From JBGTLA01 sp041744375 (lineage in GTDB: Bacteria > Actinomycetota > Acidimicrobiia > Spongiisociales > ZC4RG35), in NCBI GenBank assembly GCA_041744375.1, contig JBGTLA010000109.1, positions 24,894 to 88,893 of the forward strand: DNA of 64,000 bases. Direction: 5' to 3'. Numbering within the stretch: the first letter of the stretch is position 1; the number at the start of each line of letters is the position of its first letter. Shown here one piece after another: positions 44,519 to 52,735 of the stretch. The notes beneath the pieces are model-generated. The model did not search any database. It had not been told where the DNA came from and saw only the letters and a list, made by a program, of their open reading frames with translations. Position numbers and translations under genes: made by a program.

Positions 44519-45480
44519 AGCACCACCTCATCGTCGTAGGAGCGGTCACGTCCTTTCACGAGTTGATAGAGAGCGCGTGAGAGCGGAACCTCGACGCCGA
44601 CACGGTCCGCTTCTCGCACCACCGCTCCCACGATGAAATCGATCTCGGTCTTGTGGCCGGCCCGAACATCGGCCAGCATCGACGGGACGTGGGCGTACTC
44701 CTCGTCGTGGGTAGCGCCCCTGCTCACCGCCTCGACGTTCATCTCCCACGGGTCCTCAAAGAGCTCTATCCCTGCCTCCCGGGCCACGAGTTTGCCTTCT
44801 TCGATGAGAGCGGACATGAGATGACCCAGGTCGGTGGGGCGGTCACGGCGGGCGTACAGGGCGACGTGGGGAAGGTCGGTGAGGGCGGACACGCTGTTGA
44901 CTGAGGCGTTGAAGATGAGTTTGGACCATTGCGCCGGCCGCAGGTCAGCCAGAACCTCCACCTCGAGGCCGGAGGCGGCGAAGAGGTCACCGATGGCGCG
45001 GGCCGTGGCGTAGTCGGCGCCGCTGGGCGGGTAGGGCCCGATCCAGGTGGCGGTGTCGAGCTCGTAGTGGACGTGGGTGTCGGACTGGCGGGTCCCGCTC
45101 ATGAACGTGACCGAGGACACCACCTCCCAGGGGCCGAGACGATGGATGATCTCCTCGGCCCCAATGCCGTTCTGGATGGTCATGACCACTGCCTCCTCGA
45201 ACCGCCCGGAGAGCGCCTCGGCCGCCTCCGAGATCTGGGTGGCCTTGGTGGCGACGATCACGAGGTCGGGATCGGGCAGCGTCGTCGGGTCGGTGGAGGC
45301 GTGAACCCGGGTGTGGAGATCGGACTTGCCCGACACGGTGAGACCCTCTCTGCTCAGTGCGTCGGCGTGGGCGAGGCGTCGAGTCAACACCGACACCTCT
45401 GCAACCTGTCCCAGATGGCCGGCGCAGAGACTCCCGATGGCGCCCGCCCCCACCACGCACACCTTCTCGAATCGGCTCAC
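44515..45480 (-). CDS. 2-dehydropantoate 2-reductase-like (ApbA/PanE) protein, copy 2
   Basis: This 321-residue paralogue of the next gene has GAGAIGSLCAGHL, VATKATQ, IQNGIGAEE and WSKLIFNASVNSVSAL. The identical layout suggests a tandem duplication, and the two could form a heteromer or act on two related 2-oxo acids. GTG 45480 overlaps the M24 peptidase stop as GTGA; a nine-residue extension upstream is open but unsupported. Confidence 0.9.
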   Translation of the reverse strand: MSRFEKVCVVGAGAIGSLCAGHLGQVAEVSVLTRRLAHADALSREGLTVSGKSDLHTRVHASTDPTTLPDPDLVIVATKATQISEAAEALSGRFEEAVVMTIQNGIGAEEIIHRLGPWEVVSSVTFMSGTRQSDTHVHYELDTATWIGPYPPSGADYATARAIGDLFAASGLEVEVLADLRPAQWSKLIFNASVNSVSALTDLPHVALYARRDRPTDLGHLMSALIEEGKLVAREAGIELFEDPWEMNVEAVSRGATHDEEYAHVPSMLADVRAGHKTEIDFIVGAVVREADRVGVEVPLSRALYQLVKGRDRSYDDEVVL

Positions 45481-46655
45481 GTCCGGAAGTCCTCGGGGGC
45501 GGTGCACAACTTCTCACATCCCTCGGCAGTGACCACCACATTGTCTTCGAGGCGCAGCCCGCCGCCGCCGTCCCAGTAAGCCCCCGGCTCGACGGCGAGC
45601 ACCATACCGGCGCGCATCACGTCGGAGCTCTTGGGATGCGCCCAGGGAGGCTCGTGGGCGCGGCTCCCCACGCCGTGGCACACATAGTGGGAGGGCTGAC
45701 CGGGGTACCCGCCTTCGGACACCCGCGCCCTGATCATCCCGTCCAGCTCGGCGAGGGAGGCTCCGTCGTACACGTACTCGGAGAGCGCCTCGTCGAAGAC
45801 GGCCAACAGCAGGTCGAGCAGCCGCCCGTACTCGGGGGTGAGGGTCCCCGGGCAGGCGTTCTTCGTCAGGTCGTTCCAGTATCCGTCGGTGCAGGTCCAT
45901 ATCTCCATCAGCGTGGGCTCGTCGGAGAGCACGGGCGTGGGTTTGGTGGCGGTGAACGTCTGGATCGAAGGACCGGACCACACCAACGTGAACGCCCGGG
46001 CCATCTGCACCTGGCCGCGATAACCGATGCCGTGGTGATGCACATAGCCCTCGTACATGGCTGCCACCTCGGCGTCCATCATCCCGGGGCGGATGTGGGC
46101 GCGGACGTGGGCTACGGCCTCGGCCGCCAGGTCGTTGGTGACCCGAATGCGGGCGATCTCCTGGTCGGTCTTGATCATGCGCAAGCCCGTCAGCATCGGG
46201 GTGCAATCGACCACCTCGGCCACCGCCTCCTCCAAGCCGGTGTACCAGCCCTGCCAGTAGACGGTCGGCTCGCCCGTCATCCGTTCGGGGGCCTGCACGG
46301 CATTCGATGTCTCCACGCCCACCCGACGGTCGAAGCCCCGCTCCGCCAACAGGTTCACCGCCAGCTCATGGGCCCGCAAGAACGGGGGTCGAGGATCCTC
46401 GGGGTCGAACCCGGTGAAATAGAGGACATCCGACGTCCAGGCCGTGGTCTCCAGTTCCGATCGCTGCGGTTCGACGGCTACCAGGATGGGGTCACCTTCC
46501 CGGGGAAAGATGGCCACTTCCCAGCCCTTCATGCTCCAGTAGTTGGTGAGGTAGTGGACGTTGTCGGGGGCGCGCACCACCAGCGCATCGAGATCTTCGC
46601 TCGCCATGGCCTCCCGAACGGCGCTGAGTTTGTGTTCATCGACCGGCCAACTCAT
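45477..46655 (-). CDS. M24-family Xaa-Pro aminopeptidase/dipeptidase-like protein
   Basis: This 392-residue protein has an N-terminal creatinase/prolidase domain (DALVVRAPDNVHYLTNYWSMKG) and an M24 domain. Ligands seen are the Asp in YWNDLTK, His in GVGSRAHEPP, Glu in LAVEPGAYW and Glu in RLEDNVVV; the first Asp position reads Glu (MEIWTCTDG). It probably hydrolyses an amide or imide next to a proline-like or heterocyclic nitrogen. GAGGAGG stands six bases before ATG 46655. Confidence 0.9.
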   Translation of the reverse strand: MSWPVDEHKLSAVREAMASEDLDALVVRAPDNVHYLTNYWSMKGWEVAIFPREGDPILVAVEPQRSELETTAWTSDVLYFTGFDPEDPRPPFLRAHELAVNLLAERGFDRRVGVETSNAVQAPERMTGEPTVYWQGWYTGLEEAVAEVVDCTPMLTGLRMIKTDQEIARIRVTNDLAAEAVAHVRAHIRPGMMDAEVAAMYEGYVHHHGIGYRGQVQMARAFTLVWSGPSIQTFTATKPTPVLSDEPTLMEIWTCTDGYWNDLTKNACPGTLTPEYGRLLDLLLAVFDEALSEYVYDGASLAELDGMIRARVSEGGYPGQPSHYVCHGVGSRAHEPPWAHPKSSDVMRAGMVLAVEPGAYWDGGGGLRLEDNVVVTAEGCEKLCTAPEDFRT

Positions 46656-46677
46656 CGAACACCTCCTCGGGGCGGGG

Positions 46678-47574
46678 TCACCAGCGGACCCTGGGCGGCG
46701 GGGGGGAGCCGTGCGCCTCTTGCCAGGAGATGACGGGGTTGCGGAGAATGCCCAGGTTCTCGATCTCGCATTCGACCATGTCTCCGGGCTTGAGATACCA
46801 GGCGGGAGGGTCCTCCGAGAAAGCTGCCACCCCCGAGATCGTCCCCGTGGAGACGATGTCGCCGGCGCTGTATCCGATGGGCGAGTAATGCGAGAGGATC
46901 TCTCCGATGGTGACCGACATGCGCGACGAGCTGCCGACCTGGCGATCCTCGCCGTTCACCCGCAGCCTCATCTCGAGGTTGTGAGGGTCCCCCACCTCGT
47001 CGGGAGTGACGACCCACGGCCCGACCGGACAGAAGGTGTCGATGGCCTTGCAGAAGCTGAACACGCCCGATCTCATCTCGCGCCGTTGGATATCACGGGC
47101 GGTGATGTCGTTGAAGATCACGTACCCGCCGATGTAGTCGTCGGCCTCCTCGGGCCCGAACCACTTGCCGGCCTTCTTGATGACCACTGCCAGCTCGAGC
47201 TCGTAGTCGAGTTCCTCGGTGAGGTGCTCGGGGTACACGATGGGTTCGTCGGGACCAATGATGGCGTCGATGTTCTGGAAGAACACGATCCAGGGCGCGA
47301 TCTCGTGCGACCAGTCGACCCGCTTCGACTCCTCTTCGTGCTCGCGGAAGTTGCCGGCGGTGTGGAAGAACTTGCGGGGAACGATCGGAGCCCTCAGCGC
47401 CGCCTCCGCCAGCGGGACCTGGGGCCCGGTGGCCTCACGGGCCGCCTCCAACGCCGTGGCGCCTTCCTCGAACAGGTGGCGCAGGTCGGGAGCGTCGAGG
47501 ACGACGACATGGTCGTCTTTCAACACCCCGGCGTGAGTGGCGCCGGCCTCGTCGGCGAACGTGATCAGTTTCAT
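46678..47574 (-). CDS. Fumarylacetoacetate-hydrolase-family protein
   Basis: This 298-residue protein has the FAH metal-binding segment EELDYELELAVVI (ExE), the D of FNDITARD and the substrate region VSTGTISGVA. Family members hydrolyse or decarboxylate beta-diketo acids and hydrate dienoates, typically late steps in aromatic ring catabolism. ATG 47574 directly follows the M20 gene's stop codon with no gap. It supports reading this operon as a ring-degradation pathway. Confidence 0.92.
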   Translation of the reverse strand: MKLITFADEAGATHAGVLKDDHVVVLDAPDLRHLFEEGATALEAAREATGPQVPLAEAALRAPIVPRKFFHTAGNFREHEEESKRVDWSHEIAPWIVFFQNIDAIIGPDEPIVYPEHLTEELDYELELAVVIKKAGKWFGPEEADDYIGGYVIFNDITARDIQRREMRSGVFSFCKAIDTFCPVGPWVVTPDEVGDPHNLEMRLRVNGEDRQVGSSSRMSVTIGEILSHYSPIGYSAGDIVSTGTISGVAAFSEDPPAWYLKPGDMVECEIENLGILRNPVISWQEAHGSPPPPRVRW

Positions 47575-48819
47575 CTACATCACCCCACAAAATCGGGCGG
47601 CGGTCAGTGCATAGGACGTGGTCATGGTGAGCAGCGACGCAATCGGGACGCTCTCGCCTTCGGGCCCGGGAAGGGCGCTCGAGATCGGACCGTAGTTGAC
47701 GGCGGCGACGCCGTGTTTGGTCAGGGTGGAGGCGTCGGAGCCCCAGCGCACATAGTCGCGCTCGGGGGCGGCGCCGGTGACGTCGTGATGGGAGGCGTCG
47801 ATGGCACCGATGAGAGGGTGATCCTCGTCGATCTCCGATCCCGACACCGTGACGTAGACCTCCGAGGTGACCCCCGCCTCCGGCAGCTCGTCTTGGAGGC
47901 GGCCGACCAGACTCCGGAAGGCACGCACGGCCTCCATCGTCGCCATGGTGGGGGGAACCCGCAGGTCCACGAACAGGTCGGTACGGTGAGGGGTGCGACT
48001 GGCCCGCCACGGGAAGCCGCCGGAGACGGCTCCGATGTTGGCCGCCCCCGGGCGCCCCCGGTAGGAGGCCGCTTCTTCCCATTGGGGGATCCACGCCGCC
48101 ACCTTGTCCACCACCTCGCTCATCCGCACCACCGAGTTCTCGGCGGTTCGCCCCGTCGAAAAGGCCGTGTGGAAGAAGGGACCGGAGGTGGACACACGGC
48201 CCCACACCGTCCCGTAGTGGCCGAGCGCCACCTTCTCCTCGGTGGGCTCACCCAGGATGCAGGCATCGGCCAGGACCCCGTGGGTGACGAGATAGGCGGT
48301 CCCGGTCCCGTAGCCGCGGTACTCGGGCCCGATGAAGTCCTCGCCCCATTGCGCCTTCTCGATCTCTCCAGCCACCCCGGCCACGATGAGGTCACCGCCC
48401 AGCGAGACCCCGGCGTCTACCAAGGCGCGCGCCGCCTCGACGTAACAGGCCACCGCCCCCTTCATGTTCATGATCCCCAGGCCGAGGATCACGTCGTCGC
48501 GTATCTGCGCCTGTGGTTGGAACCCCGGTCCATCCAGCCACGGCTCCCGCCCCGAATAGGAGGTGTCGAGATGGCCGTTGAACATGAGGTCGGGGCCGTC
48601 GCCGCCGCCCCCGAGACGACCCACGGCGTTGGCGCGACCCTCCTCGACGACCTGGAGGGTGGTGTCGAGCCCGGCGGCCGAGAGCTCCGTGACCAGGTGT
48701 TCGGCGCAAGCCTGCTCCTCGCCGGTGTAACTGGGGATACCCACCAGGGCGCAGGCGGTGTCGATCAGCCGGTCCCGATCGACGGCAGCGGAAACGGCGT
48801 TGACGAGATCGCGATCCAC
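47575..48819 (-). CDS. M20-family amidohydrolase/peptidase (ArgE/DapE-like)
   Basis: This 414-residue zinc hydrolase has the metal His-Asp in FNGHLDTS, a second metal site around LGLGIMNMKGA, catalytic/metal Glu in VAGEIEK, and a dimerisation domain between about 195 and 310. M20 enzymes remove acyl or carbamoyl groups from amino acids. GTG 48819 lies one base after the luciferase-like gene's stop. In this operon it could deacylate an N-acyl intermediate formed from a heterocycle (inference). Confidence 0.9.
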   Translation of the reverse strand: MDRDLVNAVSAAVDRDRLIDTACALVGIPSYTGEEQACAEHLVTELSAAGLDTTLQVVEEGRANAVGRLGGGGDGPDLMFNGHLDTSYSGREPWLDGPGFQPQAQIRDDVILGLGIMNMKGAVACYVEAARALVDAGVSLGGDLIVAGVAGEIEKAQWGEDFIGPEYRGYGTGTAYLVTHGVLADACILGEPTEEKVALGHYGTVWGRVSTSGPFFHTAFSTGRTAENSVVRMSEVVDKVAAWIPQWEEAASYRGRPGAANIGAVSGGFPWRASRTPHRTDLFVDLRVPPTMATMEAVRAFRSLVGRLQDELPEAGVTSEVYVTVSGSEIDEDHPLIGAIDASHHDVTGAAPERDYVRWGSDASTLTKHGVAAVNYGPISSALPGPEGESVPIASLLTMTTSYALTAARFCGVM

Positions 48820-48820
48820 G

Positions 48821-49891
48821 TCAATCCTTCACGAATGGGAGGACCTGCTCGCCGAACATCTCGAGCTGTTCCAGACGGTTGGCGCCCCACAGCTCGAGCA
48901 TGATGTGGGTGCACCCTGCCTCCCGGTACTGCTCGATGCGGGCGATGCATTCGGCCGGCGTGCCGGCGATGGGCTGACACTTCTCCAGCACCTCGTCGGT
49001 TACCGCCTCCTTGGCGGCGAGACGGCCACCGTGCTCCATGGCCTCGGCGATAGGGCCGATCTCCTCGAAGGTGAGCCCTGCCATCTGGAGAAGAACATCG
49101 GCCGAGCCCCGGATGTTCTGCACCTTGTTGGCCAGGTACATGCCGGCGATCTCTCGGGCGCCATCCCTGCCCTTGGTCGGGTCCTCGTCGATACTGGCCA
49201 CCAAGGTGCAGCCGATATCGATGTCGTCGGCCGAACGACCCGTCGCGGCAGCGGCTTCATCCAGGTTCTTGCGGGAATAGCGGACGAAGTCGGGGGTGGT
49301 GATGCTGGCGGTGAGGAGGCCGTCGGCCACCTCGCCGGCGAGTTGCTGCATCTTGGGGCCGGTGCCGGCGATGTAAATGGGGACCTCACCCGCGGGCACC
49401 TCCGCATCGGACGTGAGGGGACCGGCCCGGGCGGTGAACTGGTCGCCTTCGAAGTCGACGGCGCCCCCGGCCAGCATCGCCTTGACGATCTCAACTGTCT
49501 CGCGCACGGCGGTGAGGGGACGGTTCGGCATCCGTTCACCCACCCCAATCTCGCGCATGAAGATCTTGGACGCACCCAAGCCCAGGTAGAACCGGCCCGG
49601 CCCGGCGGCCTCCTGGATGACGCGTGCCTCCATCGCCACCGCGATGGGATGGCGGGTGTAGGGCGAGATGATCCCCCAGCCGAGAGCCAGACGATCCGTC
49701 TCCCGAGCGAGGACGGCGGACAAGGCGGTGGCCGACCGGGCCTCCATCGAGTGCTTGCGCCACCACGGGTACGCCTCGGCCAACCACATGGTGTCGAACC
49801 CAAGACGATCCATGGCCCGGGCGTGCTCGACGATGTCGTCGAGCGGCTCCATGGTGAGCTGCATCACCCCGACCCGGAAAGGGACGCTCAT
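48821..49891 (-). CDS. Luciferase-like (LLM-class) flavin-dependent oxidoreductase
   Basis: This 356-residue TIM-barrel protein has the LLM features AMDRLGFDTMWLAEAYP, LGWGIISPYTRHP (non-prolyl cis-peptide region), GRFYLGLGASK and IYIAGTGPKMQQLAGEVADG. These resemble F420-dependent reductases such as Mer more than FMN monooxygenases, but the cofactor is not certain. ATG 49891 overlaps the 28-codon ORF's stop as ATGA. A second LLM gene lies just upstream. Confidence 0.9.
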   Translation of the reverse strand: MSVPFRVGVMQLTMEPLDDIVEHARAMDRLGFDTMWLAEAYPWWRKHSMEARSATALSAVLARETDRLALGWGIISPYTRHPIAVAMEARVIQEAAGPGRFYLGLGASKIFMREIGVGERMPNRPLTAVRETVEIVKAMLAGGAVDFEGDQFTARAGPLTSDAEVPAGEVPIYIAGTGPKMQQLAGEVADGLLTASITTPDFVRYSRKNLDEAAAATGRSADDIDIGCTLVASIDEDPTKGRDGAREIAGMYLANKVQNIRGSADVLLQMAGLTFEEIGPIAEAMEHGGRLAAKEAVTDEVLEKCQPIAGTPAECIARIEQYREAGCTHIMLELWGANRLEQLEMFGEQVLPFVKD

Positions 49892-49974
49892 CGAATCGAC
49901 TCGCCGGTACGCACCCGCTCCACCATGAACCAGCCGGCGACCGAACACAAGTCGACGGGGGCTCCCTCCTTCAT
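49888..49974 (-). CDS. 28-codon ORF exactly bridging two luciferase-like genes
   Basis: ATG 49974 overlaps the upstream LLM stop as ATGA and its own TGA overlaps the downstream LLM start as ATGA, so it fills the gap without a spare base. The product would be 28 residues, MKEGAPVDLCSVAGWF followed by a basic tail, with no recognised domain. It may be a small protein or simply a translational relay that couples the two neighbours. GGAGG inside it (near 49966) could serve neither start. Confidence 0.5.
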   Translation of the reverse strand: MKEGAPVDLCSVAGWFMVERVRTGESIR

Positions 49975-51038
49975 CGATCGTGGCGGAAGTGGGGGATGAC
50001 CTCGGCGGCGAAGAGCTCCTGGGCCTTGATCGCCTTCCAGTGCTCCACTCCCCCAGGGTTGACCGTGATCGCCACCTCGGTGAGGCCCTCGCACTTCTCT
50101 TGCACCGTCTCGATCCGCTCGATCACGTCGGCGGCGGTACCGACCCAGACGACGTCGTCTTCGATCATCTTCTCGTAGGGCATCTTGGCCAGGTCCTCGA
50201 GGATCCCTGCCCCGTAGAACTGGTAGCGGCCGGCCTCCAGCTCCTCGGCCGTCCCCGGTGGCCCCTCCGCCACGAGCGGCGAGGCGTTCCCTTCCAGGAA
50301 CCCGCGCATCATCGTCTCGGCCTCCCGTATGGCCGTGTCGCGGTCTTCGTCGATGTAGCAGGCGTGGATCCAGACGATGTCGGGGTCGTGGCCGTTGGTC
50401 TCGCACACCTTGCGGTAGAGATCGAGCTGATCGGCGAGGGCCTCGTAGGGAAGGAGCGGCGGCACCGCCACCGCCCATCCCCGTTCGCCGGCCAGCTCGT
50501 AGGTGCGATCGCTGGTTCCGCCCAGAAAGACGCGGAAGCGCCGGTCATTGGGGGGACGGGGAACGATGTGGCAGTTCTCGATCGTGTAGTACTCCCCGTC
50601 ATAGGAGAACGTCTCGTTCTCGAGCGCCAGGAACACGATCTCGAGGCTCTCTTCGTAAAGGCCGACGGTATCCTCCATGCTGATGCCCGCCTTCTTGGGT
50701 ATCCAGCCATGCCCGCGCAGGACCCCGAACTCGTAGCGCCCGTCGACCAAGAGGTCGAACTGGGCGATCTGGGAGGCCAGCACGGTGGGGTTGTAGTAGG
50801 GAAGGGGATGGCCCATGGTCCGAAAGCGAATCCGGGGAGCATGCTCGGAGGCCTTGGCCAGCAACGCCCACGGGTTGGCGGACGCCGAGAACTCCTCGAA
50901 GAAGAAGTGCTCGATGATGGCGTACGTGTCGAATCCGACCCGGTCGGCGTGAACGATCTGGTCGATCACCTCGTCGTAGAGCTGCGCGTAGGGCTTGCCT
51001 CGGTGCCGCTGGATCTCGGTGTAGATGCTGAACTGCAC
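49971..51038 (-). CDS. Luciferase-like (LLM-class) flavin-dependent monooxygenase
   Basis: This 355-residue protein has DRVGFDTYAIIEHFFFEEF, GRYEFGVLRGHGWIPKKAG and FRVFLGGTSDRTYELAGERG, typical of bacterial luciferase-like monooxygenases that use reduced flavin. It is the first gene of the operon ending at 42044 and is divergent from the molybdenum hydroxylase genes. GTG 51038 is preceded by GGAGG at eight bases. A flavin reductase to supply reduced flavin is encoded elsewhere in the window (58736-59284). Confidence 0.9.
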   Translation of the reverse strand: MQFSIYTEIQRHRGKPYAQLYDEVIDQIVHADRVGFDTYAIIEHFFFEEFSASANPWALLAKASEHAPRIRFRTMGHPLPYYNPTVLASQIAQFDLLVDGRYEFGVLRGHGWIPKKAGISMEDTVGLYEESLEIVFLALENETFSYDGEYYTIENCHIVPRPPNDRRFRVFLGGTSDRTYELAGERGWAVAVPPLLPYEALADQLDLYRKVCETNGHDPDIVWIHACYIDEDRDTAIREAETMMRGFLEGNASPLVAEGPPGTAEELEAGRYQFYGAGILEDLAKMPYEKMIEDDVVWVGTAADVIERIETVQEKCEGLTEVAITVNPGGVEHWKAIKAQELFAAEVIPHFRHDR

Positions 51039-51393
51039 TCGCCATTCCTCCTTCGGGTTGGCGCCGAATGATAATTGCTCAAATGTGGCGGGGCCCGATC
51101 GATGGCAACTTTCTGCCCAGACTGGTCTCCGGGACAGGGAAAACCCGGCGTCGAGACGCAGGCGACCGACGGCGTTGATAACGTTCCGACGAACTGGATA
51201 CGCGCAGGCCTGACCGGGGCGGGAACGGGGCGAGAATATCAGTTATCAAACTTTTCGGCCGTCTATAGTCGGCGGCCAGGGAAGCAGTCGAGGAGAGTGA
51301 CACCGGACGGCCCGGCCACGGTGGATCACGGAAAAGAGGCGGTGAGCGATGAACAACGCACGAGATCGACACCACAGGGAAGGGGGATGATCG
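51039..51393. promoter_or_regulatory. Divergent regulatory region with operator sites S3 and S4
   Basis: These 355 bases separate the luciferase-like operon from the molybdenum hydroxylase operon and contain no credible gene. S3 (51069-51083) reads TTTGAGCAATTATCA on the minus strand and includes TATCAT, a possible -10 for the minus operon. S4 (51236-51250) reads TTTGATAACTGATAT on the minus strand, and TATAGT (51264-51269) could be the -10 of the plus operon with S4 over its -35. One regulator could thus control both operons. The remaining ~120 bases before the plus-strand ATG show nothing I recognise. Confidence 0.55.
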
Positions 51394-52248
51394 ATGCTTC
51401 TCGCACCGGTTGACTACTACCGGCCCGACGACCTCGGCGGGGCCATCAGTGCACTCGGCACGCCTGGCGCCCGGGTCCTCGCCGGCGGCCAGAGCCTCAT
51501 CAGCATTCTCAAGCTGCGCGCAGCCAGCGTCGATCTCCTCGTCGATATCAGCCGCCTCGAAGAGCTGCGCGGTATCGATGTGCGGGGCGACGGTTCGGTC
51601 CACATCGGGGCAGGCGTCACCTACGACGAGATGGCCACCTCCCATGAGCTGGCGAGCGTCCAGCCGAAACTGTGCCACGTGGCGGCGGAGACCGTCGATG
51701 CCCAGGTCCGCAACCGGGGAACGCTCGGCGGCAACATCTGTCACAACGACCCCATCAACAACTTCCCTCCTTTCGTGGTGGCGATGGGCGCCACCCTCCA
51801 TGCCCGCGGGCCCGACGGGGATCGCGACATCGCCGCCGACGACTTCTTCACCGGCTACTTCACCAACACCCTGCGGCCGGACGAGATCCTCACCGGGGTG
51901 ACCCTGCCCGCCCTGGACGGACGGGGAGTCGGGTTCCAGGAAATAGAGATAGGCGAAGCCGCCGCCCGGGCGGTGGCGGTGATCGGCACCGAGAACGGCG
52001 CCGTATCCAGCGCCCAGGTGGCACTCGGCTGCTTGCCCGTGCCCACCCGGCTCACCGCGGTGGAGGAGGCGCTGGTCGGGGGAGAGCCCACCCGCGAAAA
52101 CGTGGCGGCCGCCACAGCTACTGCCGGTGAAGGCATCGACCCCGTCGGCGATGCCGACGCCAGCCGTGAGTACCGCATCGCCATGGCCCCGGTGGTAGCA
52201 AAGCGGGCCGTGTTGGAGGCGATCGAACAAGGAGGCCGACGTGGCTGA
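51394..52248 (+). CDS. Molybdenum hydroxylase FAD-binding subunit (CoxM/XDH medium subunit)
   Basis: This 284-residue protein has the FAD loops VLAGGQSL and RNRGTLGGNICHNDP of the CO dehydrogenase/xanthine dehydrogenase medium subunits and the usual C-terminal CoxM domain. It passes electrons from the iron-sulfur subunit to its acceptor. AAGGGGG precedes ATG 51394. It overlaps the small subunit gene by eight bases. Confidence 0.93.
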   Translation: MLLAPVDYYRPDDLGGAISALGTPGARVLAGGQSLISILKLRAASVDLLVDISRLEELRGIDVRGDGSVHIGAGVTYDEMATSHELASVQPKLCHVAAETVDAQVRNRGTLGGNICHNDPINNFPPFVVAMGATLHARGPDGDRDIAADDFFTGYFTNTLRPDEILTGVTLPALDGRGVGFQEIEIGEAAARAVAVIGTENGAVSSAQVALGCLPVPTRLTAVEEALVGGEPTRENVAAATATAGEGIDPVGDADASREYRIAMAPVVAKRAVLEAIEQGGRRG

Positions 52249-52735
52249 TGCCGCCGGACCGATTCAAGAGATCGAGCTGACCGTGAACGGAAAGGCGGTG
52301 GCGCGCACCGTGTCTTCCCGACAGCTCCTCATCTATTTCCTGCGCGACGAGTTGGGGCTACGCGGACCCAAGATCGGATGCGACACCGGTCATTGTGGTG
52401 CCTGCACCGTGAGCTACGACGGCAAGACCATCAAGAGCTGCATGATGCTGGCCACGCAGGCGGACGGCGCCGAGATCGAGACCGCCGAAGCGCTGGCTTC
52501 TCCCGGCGGCGACCTGTCCGACCTCCAGGAGTCCTTCCGGACTCACCACGCCCTCCAGTGTGGATATTGCACTTCCGGCGTTCTCATGAGCGCCCGCTTC
52601 CTGCTGGAACGTAACTCCAGCCCGACGGACCAGGAGGTCCGCGAGGGCATCAGGGGCAACATCTGCCGCTGCACCGGGTACATGAACATCGTCAAGGCCA
52701 TCCAGGCCACCGGGCAAGAGGAGGTATCGGCATGA
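52241..52735 (+). CDS. Molybdenum hydroxylase [2Fe-2S] subunit (CoxS type)
   Basis: This 164-residue protein binds two [2Fe-2S] clusters: Cys47, 52, 55 and 67 in the plant-ferredoxin-like N-domain (CDTGHCGAC) and Cys107, 110, 142 and 144 in the helical C-domain (CGYC, CRC). It relays electrons from the molybdenum centre to FAD. The GTG start at 52241 overlaps the FAD-subunit gene by eight bases, and the stop overlaps the large-subunit start as ATGA. Confidence 0.95.
   Translation: MADAAGPIQEIELTVNGKAVARTVSSRQLLIYFLRDELGLRGPKIGCDTGHCGACTVSYDGKTIKSCMMLATQADGAEIETAEALASPGGDLSDLQESFRTHHALQCGYCTSGVLMSARFLLERNSSPTDQEVREGIRGNICRCTGYMNIVKAIQATGQEEVSA

Noticed and set aside
46561..48903. A 780-codon open frame on the plus strand, antisense to the M24, FAH and M20 genes
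   Set aside because: It is rich in His/Gly/Arg/Val, has no domain, and arises from high-GC codon bias opposite real genes with clear motifs and ATGA/GTGA junctions. The same applies to the long plus-strand frame at 5323-7152.
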